This document shows positions 11,917 through 22,829 of a stretch of 64,000 bases of DNA, piece by piece. How positions within the stretch are numbered: the stretch's first letter is position 1; each line of letters opens with the position of its first letter. The notes under the pieces were generated by a model that saw only the letters and a program-made list of their open reading frames with translations, was not told where the DNA came from and ran no database searches. This DNA comes from Pegea sp. RAD2-039 (Eukaryota; Chordata; Thaliacea; Salpida; Salpidae): positions 1 to 64,000 of the forward strand of contig JAQGEQ010000234.1 in assembly GCA_034620365.1 (NCBI GenBank), read 5' to 3'. The translations under genes and the position numbers were made by a program.

Positions 11917-13287
11917 TCATTTTCGCATTGATGCTTCACTTAACTTGCAGGCATAACTATTTTGAAAAGAGGAAAACAACTTTATGAATATTTTTGTGGC
12001 TGTTTTTAAAATAGATTTCATCTTTCTACAGTCTATACGGTCTTTACAATTTTTATTTATATACAATAATTCGGCCAATAGTCTCTTAAATCTACAAATA
12101 AACTTTTCACCCTTGTCGTTTTCTTGATTTTTAGCAAACATTTTTCTAGCTTTCCTTTTTTCTTTATTTTTTATTTTACTCATACAAAATTCTCTTTTCT
12201 CTGAAACATCTCTTTGAATAATTTTTAGCAGAGTAGTATAATTAAAAATTCTATAAAACTCTTGACACAAGTACCAACCAGCTTGGAGGCGGTTAGAATA
12301 TTTTCTTATCTTTGAAAACTTCATAAGGCAAGCTAATGATATCAACAAATTAAAACTGAACAAAACAACTACAGTTGAATCAATAAAAAAAGTTTTAAAG
12401 AAATTTTCCTTAATTCCTTTTAAACATTTTCGTACGCTATTTGAAGCAATTGTTTGCCCAAAAACATGGTACTGCCCTGCTATTGAAGATTGAATGAAAA
12501 ACATCACATCGCAGGAGCTTACAAATGCACTAACTCTCATTAAATATCGGTTATACTTTAATATAGTAAGTTCTTCACAAAACAGAGTGGTACATGTCTG
12601 CGTCAGTGAGAAAGAAAAGACATCCAAAAACGACAAAAATTCTTTAACCCTCTGATTGTTTATATTTGTTGATAGCTTCATATTGTTAGATCTACCAGAT
12701 AGCAAAGACAATCTGGTGATCAAATCATTAAGTTTTTTGGTTTGTTTGCAGAGTTTAGTTCCGTACGTATTGCTGAATACATCCAAGATCTGCACTATAA
12801 AAAATGAGAATGCGGATAATTTGTATTTCATTACGGTTTTAGTTGGTTTGAATTTTTCAGCAATCAACAGACAATGTTTCAATAATTCTAAAGCAACAAA
12901 ATGGCTTTCTACAGATTTGTCCTTTTTGAAAGAAAACTTTGTTCCTATTTGAAAGAATATTCTAAGTATATTAAAAACACAGGAGTTACTGCTGACTTTA
13001 AAATCTTTCAATTTGTAAAGTTTCACTAATCCACTTTCTTTGTATGTCCAGTAAACGAAACCTGCGGACAAAATATTATCTTTCACAAGTAAATCAGAAA
13101 AACAACCAAATCCATCAACAGAAATATCTTTATCTTGGTACTTAGAGTGAAGTTCTATAAGCTCATTTCCTGCCGGGCTTGTAAAAATGTAATCAAATAG
13201 ACTACCTTGCAATATGAAAGACGTTTTTCCTCCAACGTCTAGAACTTTCACACATTCAGAATATTTATTCATTTCAAAATTGTTCAT
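11917..13287 (-). CDS. Intronless multicopy gene, copy 2 (unknown function)
   Basis: A 456-codon frame with the same MNNFEMNKYSE start, FILQGSLFDYIF, ESHFVALELLKHCLL and LFSFNLLISLAC landmarks as copy 1. Its C-terminal third is strongly basic (KIKNKEKRKARKMFAK). By eye it is about 95% identical in protein to copy 8 at 45.5 kb on the opposite strand, far closer than to copies 1, 3 or 4. That fits a recent inverted duplication or ongoing gene conversion between arms. It ends slightly further than copy 8 (CKLSEASMRK tail) because copy 8 has an earlier stop. The intact frame at this length suggests selection or recency. Confidence 0.75.
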   Translation of the reverse strand: MNNFEMNKYSECVKVLDVGGKTSFILQGSLFDYIFTSPAGNELIELHSKYQDKDISVDGFGCFSDLLVKDNILSAGFVYWTYKESGLVKLYKLKDFKVSSNSCVFNILRIFFQIGTKFSFKKDKSVESHFVALELLKHCLLIAEKFKPTKTVMKYKLSAFSFFIVQILDVFSNTYGTKLCKQTKKLNDLITRLSLLSGRSNNMKLSTNINNQRVKEFLSFLDVFSFSLTQTCTTLFCEELTILKYNRYLMRVSAFVSSCDVMFFIQSSIAGQYHVFGQTIASNSVRKCLKGIKENFFKTFFIDSTVVVLFSFNLLISLACLMKFSKIRKYSNRLQAGWYLCQEFYRIFNYTTLLKIIQRDVSEKREFCMSKIKNKEKRKARKMFAKNQENDKGEKFICRFKRLLAELLYINKNCKDRIDCRKMKSILKTATKIFIKLFSSFQNSYACKLSEASMRK

Positions 13288-13640
13288 TTTCTTGCTGGTT
13301 AATCTACAAAATCAGGATCTGCTAAAAATAAGTCTGTAGTTAAATTATTTATTAGATAAAAAGTATCATCACATAGTACATTTACTAATCACAAAATGTT
13401 CTGAGAATGTTCTATTTTACAACTTACACCAGGCATTAAGATTTAGGTTCAGTTAAGAAGTAGTAATATCTTTGTTAATTTAGATAATAAATAAAAATTA
13501 TAAAGTTACATCAAATAACTAAAACATGTTCAGTACAAAAATGGCAAACAAACAATAAAGTATAAAATAGAACTTTCAATATAATAAGAGTCTTCAACAC
13601 ATATGCTTTCATCTTTGGGTTGTTCATATATTTATAGTCT
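13288..13640 (-). promoter_or_regulatory. Conserved 5' flank of copy 2, TATAAATA at 13629-13636
   Basis: Minus-strand order: TATAAATA, caacccaaagatg, hydrophobic upstream ORF (13511-13612), then the acceptor ttttgtag 16 nt before the ATG. The TATA box is the best match to consensus in the family and is shared with copy 8. Transcription start is inferred to lie near the caaccc motif. Confidence 0.55.
13511..13612 (-). CDS. Hydrophobic upstream ORF, 33 codons, copy 2
   Basis: Starts MKAYVLKTLI, followed by LKVLFYTLLFVCHFC, then TEH. A lysine near the start, a leucine/phenylalanine core and small residues before cysteine resemble a signal peptide. I found no consensus donor that would join it in frame to the main ORF: the acceptor before the main ATG needs an incoming exon ending in phase 2, and usable GT sites here leave phase 0 or 1. 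So it is either an upstream ORF, a non-canonically spliced leader, or a relic. Confidence 0.4.
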   Translation of the reverse strand: MKAYVLKTLIILKVLFYTLLFVCHFCTEHVLVI

Positions 13641-14210
13641 TGCAGATGTAAACCAAATCAATCAAAATAAAAATCATGAAAACAGACTTGTTACTTATTC
13701 AATCAGCTTGTTCAAACTGTAGTCATTTCAATAATATTTTTTCAATTTAATAACTGATAAAGAGACAGTTTTATTATTAATAATTTTGTAAAATCCTATA
13801 AAGTGATTTCTTTGCTTTTTCTGTTTATATAAATCGATATTTTACTGATATTACATAAAGCCTTATGAGCATAGTTATATTTTGGCCAAAAGCTAAAAAT
13901 AATTTCTTTGAAATTGTAAAAGTTTTCTTCAGCTTTTTGAATATATGTTTTTTTACTTTCCACTAGACGATGTTTATGAATTATGGTAGTAAGTTTTAGA
14001 TCTAATTGTAGACGTTTTATTTTTAAGTTACTGGCTACTATTGCAGCATTAGTTTTGTGAAGCTATCTGAATATTAATTGAAATTCCTGGCAGCAAACTT
14101 ACAGATTACAACCACTTGGTTGAATAAATAAAATTAAACAAAACTAAGGTAAAAGTAAATGGAAGTTTACAATTCATCTTGTTAAGCGCGCCACCCACAA
14201 TGGGTACTTT
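13641..14210. other. Non-coding flank in inverted repeat arm
   Basis: Upstream sequence shared with 44.65-45.14 kb (inverted) and, more diverged, with 37.87-38.02 kb and 24.24-24.35 kb. Landmark: cctggcagcaaactta and ccacttggttgaataaat. No gene seen. Confidence 0.5.
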
Positions 14211-14216
14211 TAGTGC

Positions 14217-14447
14217 TGTCAAATTTATGTAAAAACAGAAGCAACGCTGAAGCAGTTGTATGTACAAAAACTAAAAGAAAGGTTTGCTCGTCAAAAATGT
14301 CACTGCAGCAAAACACAGTGATGGTTTGATCAGGGAAGTATTCATATATTGACTAATATTACCAGCAACAGTAACAATAAATTACTAATAAGGTGTTTGG
14401 GAAACTCACCGCTTAACAAACGGTTCATTTCTTCTAGCAAGTACTGA
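14217..14447 (+). pseudogene. Coding fragment with TGA, inverted partner of 44346-44591
   Basis: Reads CQIYVKTEATLKQLYVQKL then a Cys/His-containing part, with one TGA where the partner in the right arm has CGA (arginine), and ends NKRFISSSKY. The single C-to-T difference suggests the right copy is the less damaged one. The product is not recognised; the pattern of an open frame conserved in both arms is the only support for coding. Confidence 0.35.
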
Positions 14448-14734
14448 ACATGAAAAATAAAGTATCAGTTTGATTTTAACAAAAATAAGTTCAACTTACA
14501 TGTTTGGGATCGACTTTCTTCTTGCTTCTCCCCTTCGATTTATCTTTTCGGAAGCAATAATTGTTTTTTCTGCTAGCCCTCATTCATTCCATTACTAAGT
14601 CACTTTTTTATTCGGTAGTATGAGCAGCATCTGCTTCTATTGGGTGAATTTAATGGAAATACCCCTGAACTTTCACAAACAGATGTTTCTCTGTAATTCC
14701 ACCAGCTGTAGATGCGCATTCAAAGCTATCAAAA

Positions 14735-14800
14735 AATTCTGTCGCGTATAATTTTTTGTTTGATTGACAAAAATAGGAGGTTACTCCTGATAGACACTTA
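14735..14800 (-). repeat. Fragment of the 198-bp satellite
   Basis: Reverse complement of the satellite segment running from ggtaagtgtctatcagg to the caatcaaacaaaa part. It borders the minisatellite directly, as does its inverted partner at 43.99-44.09 kb. Confidence 0.75.
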
Positions 14801-14804
14801 CCAA

Positions 14805-14935
14805 ATGTACAATTTTTTTTTATTCAAATGTACAATTTTTATTTTATTCAAATGCACAAATTTATTTTATTCAAATGTACAAATTTATTTTATTCAAATG
14901 CACAAATTTATTTTATTCAAATGTCCAATTTTACA
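14805..14935 (+). repeat. 23-bp minisatellite (short allele, about 6 units)
   Basis: Units read aaatgtacaaatttattttat plus tc, with single-base variants. The inverted partner at 43745-43992 has roughly eleven units. Repeated frames across it (FIQMHKFILF-like) are artefacts of the repeat. Confidence 0.85.
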
Positions 14936-15360
14936 CATCATCTTGTTTGTTGACCAGATTAAGGATAGGAACTTTTAATTCACATCTTCTAAGTTACACA
15001 ATTCCTTTCCTTAAACTCTACCAGAAATTGTTTGATTAATAACAACATTATTTGTGAATAAATAAGTTCGTTTATTAAAACTTGCTATATTGGTGTTTAA
15101 TATAAATGCCGATTTTGAATAAACCTTGTTAACATTTTAATCATCAAATCATTTACGACAATTCATGAAGACATGCCTTGCAAGTAGCTCAGAGAATGTC
15201 GACAAAAAGAAATAAATTAGTGGTTGAGGCAGACTGACTCCTCAGATGAAATCATACACAGATAACTGCTCTTTTGTTGGCTTTCAAGTGAAAAGCATAA
15301 AGATACGTAGGTATTCTAATATACGTAGGATATCAACCAGAAAAGAATCAGGATAAACAG

Positions 15361-16518
15361 TGTCAATTTACATTGTGAAGTTTGGAGAAAAGCTACATGA
15401 TGTCAACCGCTTTAGAACAACTCACCCAAAGTACTCGACTGTTTACGATTTGCTGAAAGTAAGTGATGTAAATGTGATGAATTGTTTTATTGATTGGACT
15501 CATATTGAAAACGTTCTCATAATTCCTGATTTGAATGAAGCTATTGATTGCATTCAAGTTCAGAAATGGGATAAGTGTACGAAGGCTATAACATCAGAAA
15601 GTGATGAAGTGTATGTAAGAAAGTTTTATTCAAACGAATATTCATCAAAAACAAGTTTTTTAGGTGACGACTTTGAAGAAGCCATTAAAGAATATCGAAA
15701 AAACATTATTACTCATCAAAACAGTCTTGAAAAAGCTAGAGCTAGCATAAATGAATTGCGAAGTCAATCTAACATGAAAAAGCAGTCCTTGAACCAAATG
15801 AAGATGCTTAAAGTTGATCTTGTAAAAAATCTGAAAAAAGTTCGATTAGAGATCAGTAAACTAGAGTGGATGGAAAAGCCAATTGAAATGAACTGGAAGG
15901 AATTAGAAGAAAAAAATTTGCTTTATGAGTATGAATTGAAAAAGGAAAAGGACGAATTAATCAGAGTTAATTCACAGCAACAAGCAACTAAACTAGAATT
16001 AACTGAAAGAAAAAGAAATTGTGGATCGATAGAAGAAACTGTAATAGCTCGACATGAAATAGTTGATAACCTTTCTGAGGAACTTAACATTTTATCAGAT
16101 CAATTAAAGATGTTGAAATCTGAACAAAACTATTGTTTAGGTAAGTATGATGAGCATAAGACCTTACTTGCAGAGTTGAAAAAAACGTTTGAGTTGGTAA
16201 GTCAAGAAGTTGAATGTTGTTCTATTAAAGCAGGTAGCTTAAAGGTAGCTTAAAGCTCGGCAAGTGTCTAAAGAGCGACCTGATATCGGAGAAACCACTG
16301 AAGATATCATAAAAACAATTTCAGCGATTCAAGCAAAAATTAATAAAAGAGAAAAAACTGTTGGAGATTACGACAAGAGTTTGGAAGAAGTAAAGATTGC
16401 TAAAGAACTCTACCATACTGCTAGAAGTCAGATTGAAATTTGCACAAACCAACTGCAAAAGATTGAAGAAACTTTATCATTTAATTTCAGTCGACAAATG
16501 GAAATAGTAGATATATGA
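15361..16518 (+). pseudogene. SMC6: SMC6 fragment: hinge and following coiled coil
   Basis: SMC6 is an ATPase of the SMC5/6 DNA repair complex. The first 100 codons match the hinge domain: VKFGEKLHDVNRF, VMNCFIDWTHIENVLII, then KCTKAITSESDEVYVRKFYS. About 180 codons of charged coiled coil follow (MKMLKVDLVKNLKK, EKPIEMNWKELEE). The exon begins at an intact acceptor (aaacag|tgtca), and no ATG is at the start. At about 16235-16258 a roughly 25-bp insertion, built from a tandem ggtagcttaaa, shifts the frame and gives a stop; the coiled coil resumes at 16264 and ends at 16518, where satellite monomers begin. The N-terminal Walker A half and the C-terminal ATPase half are missing, so it cannot make a working protein. 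Confidence 0.85.
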
Positions 16519-16524
16519 ACTAAA

Positions 16525-16875
16525 CTTAATAATATTTATATGAACGTAGATAAGACTTCTAAATTTTATCTATTTGAATAAGGTAAGTGTCTATTAGGAG
16601 TAACCTCATATTTTTTTCAATCAAACAAAAAATTAAATGCAGCAAACTTAAAAGGTAGCTCTAAAAGTGCGTCAAAAATGCTTTAGTTGCCCAAGTGATA
16701 TAGCCAAACATTCACTTAAAGACTTATTAATGTTTATATGAACGTAGCTAAGACTTCTAAATTTTACCTATTAGAATAAGGTAAGTGTCTATTAGGAGTA
16801 ACCTCCTACTTTTTGAATCAAACATGAAATTAAACGCGACAAAATTATTTGGTAGCTTTGAAAGCGTCTCAAAAA
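16525..16875 (+). repeat. Isolated pair of 198-bp satellite monomers
   Basis: About 1.7 monomers of the satellite at the left window edge, with ggtaagtgtctattagg at about 16581 and 16780. They cap the truncated SMC6 fragment on one side and duplication block B on the other. Confidence 0.9.
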
Positions 16876-18330
16876 AGCTTTACTTGATTACCAAAAAAAA
16901 ATTTTATGAAATAAGCATCTAACTAAAAGATATTTGTGAGAATTCTTCTCTACGTTTAAACAAACTTTACTTTCTTTAGTTTTGATCAATAATTTAAACT
17001 ATATACACAATTTCAACACATAATGAAAGCTTTATTTTGCAAAGAAGTCTTGTGGTTTAGCTATTCAGTATGATTATTATCAGTATAATTTTACTGCCTT
17101 CATATATATGTGAATGCAGAGACTTGATAAAAAGCTAGTTCTTGTAAATTATTTCTGCTTTTGGTGTGTTCCAAATGCTTTCTTCAAATTTTGAGTATTA
17201 GATGATTATAAAAGATAAAGAAAAACAGTTTATATTCTGTCTATTGAAAATTCAGGAACTTTACTTGTAGTAGTTGCCCTACATAAGCTTGAGAATCAAA
17301 ACTATTAAATCATTATACTAGATGATAATCATTTGAGTCTTTTTTAATTGTCAACCGGCTTAAAATACTGGAAACTCCGTGAAAGTGACCCGAAGCACAT
17401 TTATCTGTGTAAAAGTAAAAAAATACTCATACAAGAAAGAAACTGGCAATTGTTTAAATTAGATTACCGACATGTTCATGATTTCAAAATAGGAACTGAT
17501 GAAAAGATATCTTGCAATAATACTTCTTCTTAGATAACTTGGCAAGAAGTTGCACCATGCTAGCATGTTTGGGATTGAAATCACTGACCAGTGATAACTA
17601 GCATCTTTTACTTTCGAATTATTTTGAATTTGATTTTAGGTCATCGGCAAGTTGCCGATTTCAAAATAGTCTATTTGCCTTGAACTTCTGTTAAAATAGA
17701 ACTTGTTTGTATTTATTAATATCTTTCGGTTTAGTGTTTCTCCGGACAAAACTCAAAATTTAAAATTCAATTTTTTTTTTCCGGTTTGATTTATTTTAAA
17801 CAACGAGAACATTTTTTTATTGATAACAATTCTAAATTAAGTTTTTACTATTTGGTACTTATCAGTTTTCATAAATTGTTTAAGTTTTCATTTTTAAGTT
17901 TTAATGTAGTCAAAATTTATAGTTTACAAAAAATAATTCCCATAAAAATTTGGATAAACTAAACAAATAAATTGTAGGCTCAATAATTTAATATAAACAG
18001 TTTATGTTTGAAATATTGCTTGTAACTCTAGTTAATCACTTCAAAACTTTTATAAAAATTCTAAAATTAGAATATTTTTTTTTTACTATTTTCTTACAAG
18101 AAGATAGTTTTTGTTTGTCTGCGAGATATTGTAGATGGAGATAGTTAAAAGTAATTTACTAATATCTATGTAATGTTTTGTGTTTTAGTCGATTTTTTAA
18201 ATATCAAGTTTGAACAAATCGATGAAATAAACTTTATATTTACAATTGCTTTTTACTGAATGAAATTTAAATATGATTTAGCAAAAAGTTTTGTTTTCAG
18301 AACTAATAAACAACTTTGATAAAAGCTCTT
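16876..18330. repeat. Segmental duplication block B
   Basis: Second copy of the block at 3.1-4.64 kb, with the same landmarks in the same order. A 61-codon frame at 17348-17533 (contains LKYWKLRESDPKHIYLC) is broken by stops in blocks A and C, so it is not called as a gene. Confidence 0.75.
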
Positions 18331-19703
18331 AATGAAGAATAAGCAACAACATCCAAATGACAATTTTGTTTTTATTTTTCATGATATCTCATGTGTTTCA
18401 AGATGATAAAAAACTTCTATTGCAGTTTCTAATTCAATTTGATCGAATTAATTCTGTCTCTATTTTATAATTTTAATAGAAAACTAATCGTGAAAATGCA
18501 AATAGCAAAAGTCTAGCAAAGACTTTGATTTTAATTTAGTAGCATTTATAAACATTTTATTTAGTTATGTATCAATTTGTAAATCTTTTTTTTCTTAGTT
18601 TTTAATCATTGAAATGTATAATTGTCACATTCTTTTCTACAGCTATAATTAATGTGTTTTGCAATGAGTACTTTTAGCTGTACTATCAAAATAATTTTTG
18701 TAATCATCTGAAAGTTTCTTTTATCAAAAAGCTTTATAGGACTAATGATATTAACAAAAATAAAAAAAAAAGTTTTTAAATTTCTCATCACTGTTATTAA
18801 GACTTTCAAATATTTTATTCTTGAAAACTAATAAAAAATATTATCAAGCTTCTATTGTTGTTTTTCTGGAACGTTCTGGGTTCAAGATTAATTTAACGGT
18901 GAGCATCATTGATGACATCTATATAAAATACATGGACATCAAAAAACAATCGCATCTAATTCTTATCCTTTTTTTAAAATAACATTATCAAGCTTCTATT
19001 GTTGTTGTGAAACTTTATGTTAAGCAATCATAACAATCTGGAATGTTCTGATTGTGCTTTACAGTGAGCATCATTGATAACATCTCAAAAATACATGAAA
19101 ATCTAACGTTAAAGTATTTTTATCTTTTCTTAACTTGTTGTAATTTATAAAATACTATAAATAAGTTAAATGGCTTTTGTGTAATTAAACTAACCTATAA
19201 GATCTAGACAAAAACAAATAAGACTTGAAATATTCGACTATAGCTGCTTGATGGAAAAATTGATTGAAGCACAAAGTTTTCGTAATTTTATTTTAATTCC
19301 AACAAAATAATTAAACATCAAACACAAGAGGCGAAATTTAAACTTAGATTATAAAACATAAACTTTTCTGGTAGTAAGAATAATTAGCAAACGCACAAAC
19401 TTATCTCGCAGGCATCAAACATTTCTTTATCAGAGGTAAAATTTTATTTTATCATTTTTAAAGCTATTTATTTAAATTTACATCCGACCAACAGTCTACC
19501 TGACCAATGTCATTGGTTTGTGTTCATATATCTTCGTTTCTGACGTTTAGTCGTTTTAGAAGAAAACAACATTGAACTTTTAAGTTTAAACGAAAAAATA
19601 TGTTCAAGAAAAATATGAAAGTTTTCTTATGTAAGGTTTTGATGCTGTACTGAAACGTTTGCAATTCTTATTTTTGACTTCTTTTTCGCATTAGTAGGCA
19701 TCA
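18331..19703. other. 3' side of copy 3: duplicated non-coding DNA
   Basis: Collinear with 31.93-32.08 kb plus 33.89-35.3 kb, the 3' side of copy 6; relative to this segment the latter has a 1.8-kb insertion. It contains two diverged versions of the FVVG-type fragment region (near 18.86-18.97 and 19.0-19.1 kb), partly a small tandem duplication around tcaagcttctattgttgtt. No intact gene. Confidence 0.55.
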
Positions 19704-20993
19704 CTATTTAAACCAAGAAAACAACTTTTTAATTACTTCTGCGGCTGTATTCAAAATAGATTTCATCTTTTGACAGCCTGACACATCTTCACAAATTAGT
19801 TTTATATCAAGTAATTCGTCCAACAGGCTTTCATATAGGTGCTGATAATTACTAGCAAGCATTTTATCTTTGTTGGTTTCTTTATTTCTTATGTTAATCA
19901 TAGAATCTTTCATTTTCTCTGAAACGTCAGATTTAAAATTGTTTAACTGATCAGAAAAATTGGAACCTTTATAAGCTTCTTCAAACTGGAACAGATCAGT
20001 TTTGAGGCAAACAGATTCTTTCCTTATCTTTGAAAACTTTACACAACAAGCTAATGACGTCAACAAGTTAAAACTAAACAAAACAGGTACAATTAAATTT
20101 TTAAAATAAATTTCAAAAAATTTTGAATTTTGTTTATCTTTTAGTAAATTTTCTTCTAGGCTGTTTGATGAAAATGTTTGTCCGAAAACATACATATGTC
20201 TTTCTATAGAAGGTTGAATGAATAACCTCAAATCGCATAAGCTTACAAAAGCAATCACTCTCATTATTTCTCGATAATACTTGAGATAAGCAGAATCATT
20301 AGACAACAGATTGTTACATGATTGCATAAGTGCACAACAAAAGCCATCTAAAAATAATAAATATTCTTTTAAGTTGTGAAAATTTGTATTTGTTGATAGC
20401 TTCACATTGTTAGTTCTACCAGATAGCAAAGACAATCTGGTGATCAAATCATTAAGTTTCTTGGTTTTTTTGTAGATATTAGTTGCGGTTATATTGCCAA
20501 ATCCATCCAATATCTGCACTAGAAAAAATAAAAACGTAGATGCTTTGTATTTCAGTATGGTTTTAGTTGGCTCTAATTTTTCAACTATCAATAGACAATG
20601 TTTTAATAATTCTAAGGCAACAAAATGGCTTTCTACTGATTTGTCCTTTTTCAAAGAAAATTTCGTTCCAATTCGATAGAATATTCTAAGAATAGTAAAA
20701 TCACATGAGACATCGTTGGCTTTGAAATCTTTTAATTTGTATATTATCATTAATCCACATTTTTTGTAAATCCAGTAAACGAATCCTGGTGACAAAATAT
20801 CGTTTTTCACAAGCAAATCAGGATCACAATCAAATCCATTTTTAAAAAAAGATTGAAATTCTAAGAGATCATTTCCTGCCGAGCTTGTAAAAATGTAATC
20901 AAATAGACTATCTTGCAAAATGAAACACGTCTTTTTTCCTGCGTCTAGGACTTTCACACATTCAGAATATTTATTCATTTCAAAATTGTTCAT
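19704..20993 (-). CDS. Intronless multicopy gene, copy 3 (unknown function)
   Basis: A 429-codon frame with the family start MNNFEMNKYSE and the conserved ESHFVALELLKHCLLI block. Relative to copies 1, 2 and 8 it lacks about a dozen residues after GNDLLEF (the QDKDISVDG region is shortened). It has its own C-terminus (EEAYKGSNFSDQLNNF, KEMKDSM-type stretch) most like broken copy 6. The hydrophobic segment LFSFNLLTSLACC is kept. Function unknown. Confidence 0.72.
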   Translation of the reverse strand: MNNFEMNKYSECVKVLDAGKKTCFILQDSLFDYIFTSSAGNDLLEFQSFFKNGFDCDPDLLVKNDILSPGFVYWIYKKCGLMIIYKLKDFKANDVSCDFTILRIFYRIGTKFSLKKDKSVESHFVALELLKHCLLIVEKLEPTKTILKYKASTFLFFLVQILDGFGNITATNIYKKTKKLNDLITRLSLLSGRTNNVKLSTNTNFHNLKEYLLFLDGFCCALMQSCNNLLSNDSAYLKYYREIMRVIAFVSLCDLRLFIQPSIERHMYVFGQTFSSNSLEENLLKDKQNSKFFEIYFKNLIVPVLFSFNLLTSLACCVKFSKIRKESVCLKTDLFQFEEAYKGSNFSDQLNNFKSDVSEKMKDSMINIRNKETNKDKMLASNYQHLYESLLDELLDIKLICEDVSGCQKMKSILNTAAEVIKKLFSWFK

Positions 20994-21370
20994 TATCTTG
21001 CTGATTAATCTACAAAATCAGGAGCTGCTAAAGTTAAGGCTACAGTTAAATGTTTCATTAGATAAAAGGTTTCATCACATAGGACATTTACTAAATGAAA
21101 AATTTTCAGCGATTATATCCTAACTTACAACTTACAACAGAAATTAAGATTTAAGTTCAGTTAAGAAGTAGTAGTATCTTTATTAACTCATATTCTCAAT
21201 CAAAATTATGAAATCACATCAAATAATTAAAAGATAATCGGTACAAAACTAAAATCAAAAATTTAAGTAAAAAATAGAACTTTCCATATAAGAAAGAAAT
21301 CTTCAACACATCTGCCCTCATCTTTGGGTTGTTCTCATATATGAGTGCTTGCAAATGTAAAGCAAATCAA
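20994..21370 (-). promoter_or_regulatory. Conserved 5' flank of copy 3
   Basis: Contains the acceptor ttttgtag before the ATG and the caacccaaagatg motif near 21.33 kb, with a TATATGAG box just upstream on the minus strand. The upstream ORF here starts MRADVLKISFLYGKF and stays hydrophobic, but its sequence has drifted from that of copies 2 and 8. Confidence 0.45.
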
Positions 21371-22679
21371 CCGAAATAACAATCATTGAAAACAGTTTTA
21401 CTACCTATTTATTCAGTTGGTTCATACTGTAATCATTTTAGTATTATATTTTCAATTTAAGAACTGAAAAGAAGAAAGTTTTATTATTTATAAATTTTGT
21501 AATATCTTATAGTGATATTTCTACTTTTTCTGCTTATATAAATTGACATTTTACATATATTACATAAAACCTTAGAGGTATTCTTATAATTTGGCAAAAT
21601 GCAAAAGATAATTCTTCGCAAGTTATACAAGCTCACAACAGCTTTTGTGAATATGTCTTGTTACTTTCCGCAAGAAGCAAAAAATAAAGCTCTACTTGAA
21701 CACAAAAAGCAAGATTTTCTTAAAATAAGCATCCAACTGAAAGAATATTTTTTTAAATTCTTCCTTACGTTTAACCAAATTTTACATTCCTTAGTTTTGA
21801 TCAATGATTTAAACTTAATTAGTGTTTAAAAAATAGCAGCAAAATGGCAAATAAATTTGATCATACAGCTGGTGTAACTTGATTAATCTTTCTTATTGTA
21901 CAAAAATGATTTTTTTGCGGTACAAGTAAACACGAATACTTCAAATACAAAATAACAATTATTAGCAACTTTATATATAACCTGCAAAAAATTATAAACA
22001 AAAAATTATTATTGAATATTAGATAATCTTAGCACTTTTCTCAATTAGAAGGTCAAAGTTTGTGTTGAACTGATATTTACAGATGTTTAACTTGAAATTC
22101 TCAAATCCAGCAGAAGACCACATTTATGACATTGTTTAAAGTTTGATTCAAAACTGAAACTATTATAGGATATTTTTAAATCCATCACGTAGCTGATACA
22201 AAACTTTAAGGTGTACAAATTTGGCCGCAAAAGAACACTTCTACAAATTTGTGAACAATAGATGGTGACAAAATACAAAAAAAATATTAAATTCTCTTGA
22301 TAGATAAATCAAGTTCTTTAGTTGATGTAGTTGCCCTACATAAGCTTAAGAATTAAAACTATTAAATTATTACAGTAGATGATAGTCAGTTGAGATTTTT
22401 AGAAACTCAATCGGCTCAAATTACAAGAAACTTTCTTTGAAAGTGGCCTGGAAGCAAAATTATCTGTGAAAGAATTTAAAGTTACTCATGCAATAAAGAA
22501 ATTAGCAACAGTGAAACATTGAAAAAAATATTTCAACTAAAATAATAAAACTGTCATTAGAATTACTTTTTGTACATTTCAAAAGTTTTTTGGAATTTTA
22601 AAACTCATGAATTCTTATTTGATGAATTTGTTCAACATTCGCAAAAAGAAAATTGCAAATGGTAATATTATGAAATACC
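21371..22679. other. Upstream duplicated DNA, no gene supported
   Basis: Shares its first part with other 5' flanks (ctgtttatataaat element). A plus-strand frame at 21599-21829 lies inside this shared flank and is not conserved as coding. From about 22.32 kb a diverged piece of block A appears (cctacataagctt, ctcaatcggct). Confidence 0.4.
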
Positions 22680-22829
22680 CAAAACCACTCCGAGTTCTAC
22701 CTTTAGTACTCCGGGATGAAGCAAAATTTGGGTGCAGTCCCTTATGAATTAGAAATCACCATAACTGATTCTCAAGAAAATTTTTCAAAAGACGCTCTTG
22801 TGAGATTGGTTAAACAAGCTGTGGAGTAA
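22680..22829 (+). pseudogene. Coding fragment ending LVKQAVE, partner of 39122-39271
   Basis: Reads GAVPYELEITITDSQENF then SKDALVRLVKQAVE and a TAA stop. Upstream a frameshift separates this from LRVLPLVLRDE. The inverted copy at 39.1-39.3 kb keeps both parts in one frame. Looks like the C-terminal exon of an unidentified protein. Confidence 0.4.

Larger units (their letters stand above)
11115..16515 (+). repeat. Inverted repeat 1, left arm
   Basis: This segment matches 42190-47737 in reverse complement over its whole length. It includes gene copy 2 versus copy 8, their flanks, the fragment at 14.2-14.45 kb, the minisatellite, and the SMC6 fragment. Outer edge: catttaagctta..tactgttactca at about 11.12 kb pairs with about 47.7 kb. 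Inner edge: the SMC6 fragment stops at about 16.51 kb on satellite monomers, whereas the right arm continues through SMC6. Confidence 0.85.

Noticed and set aside
14712..14978. Open frame of Phe/Gln/Cys-rich repeats, and similar frames at 43696-44034
   Set aside because: Translation of the 23-bp minisatellite; composition and period are those of the DNA repeat.
17348..17533. 61-codon frame LKYWKLRESDPKHIYLC as a gene
   Set aside because: Blocks A and C carry stops and shifts in the same frame; no splice or start context.
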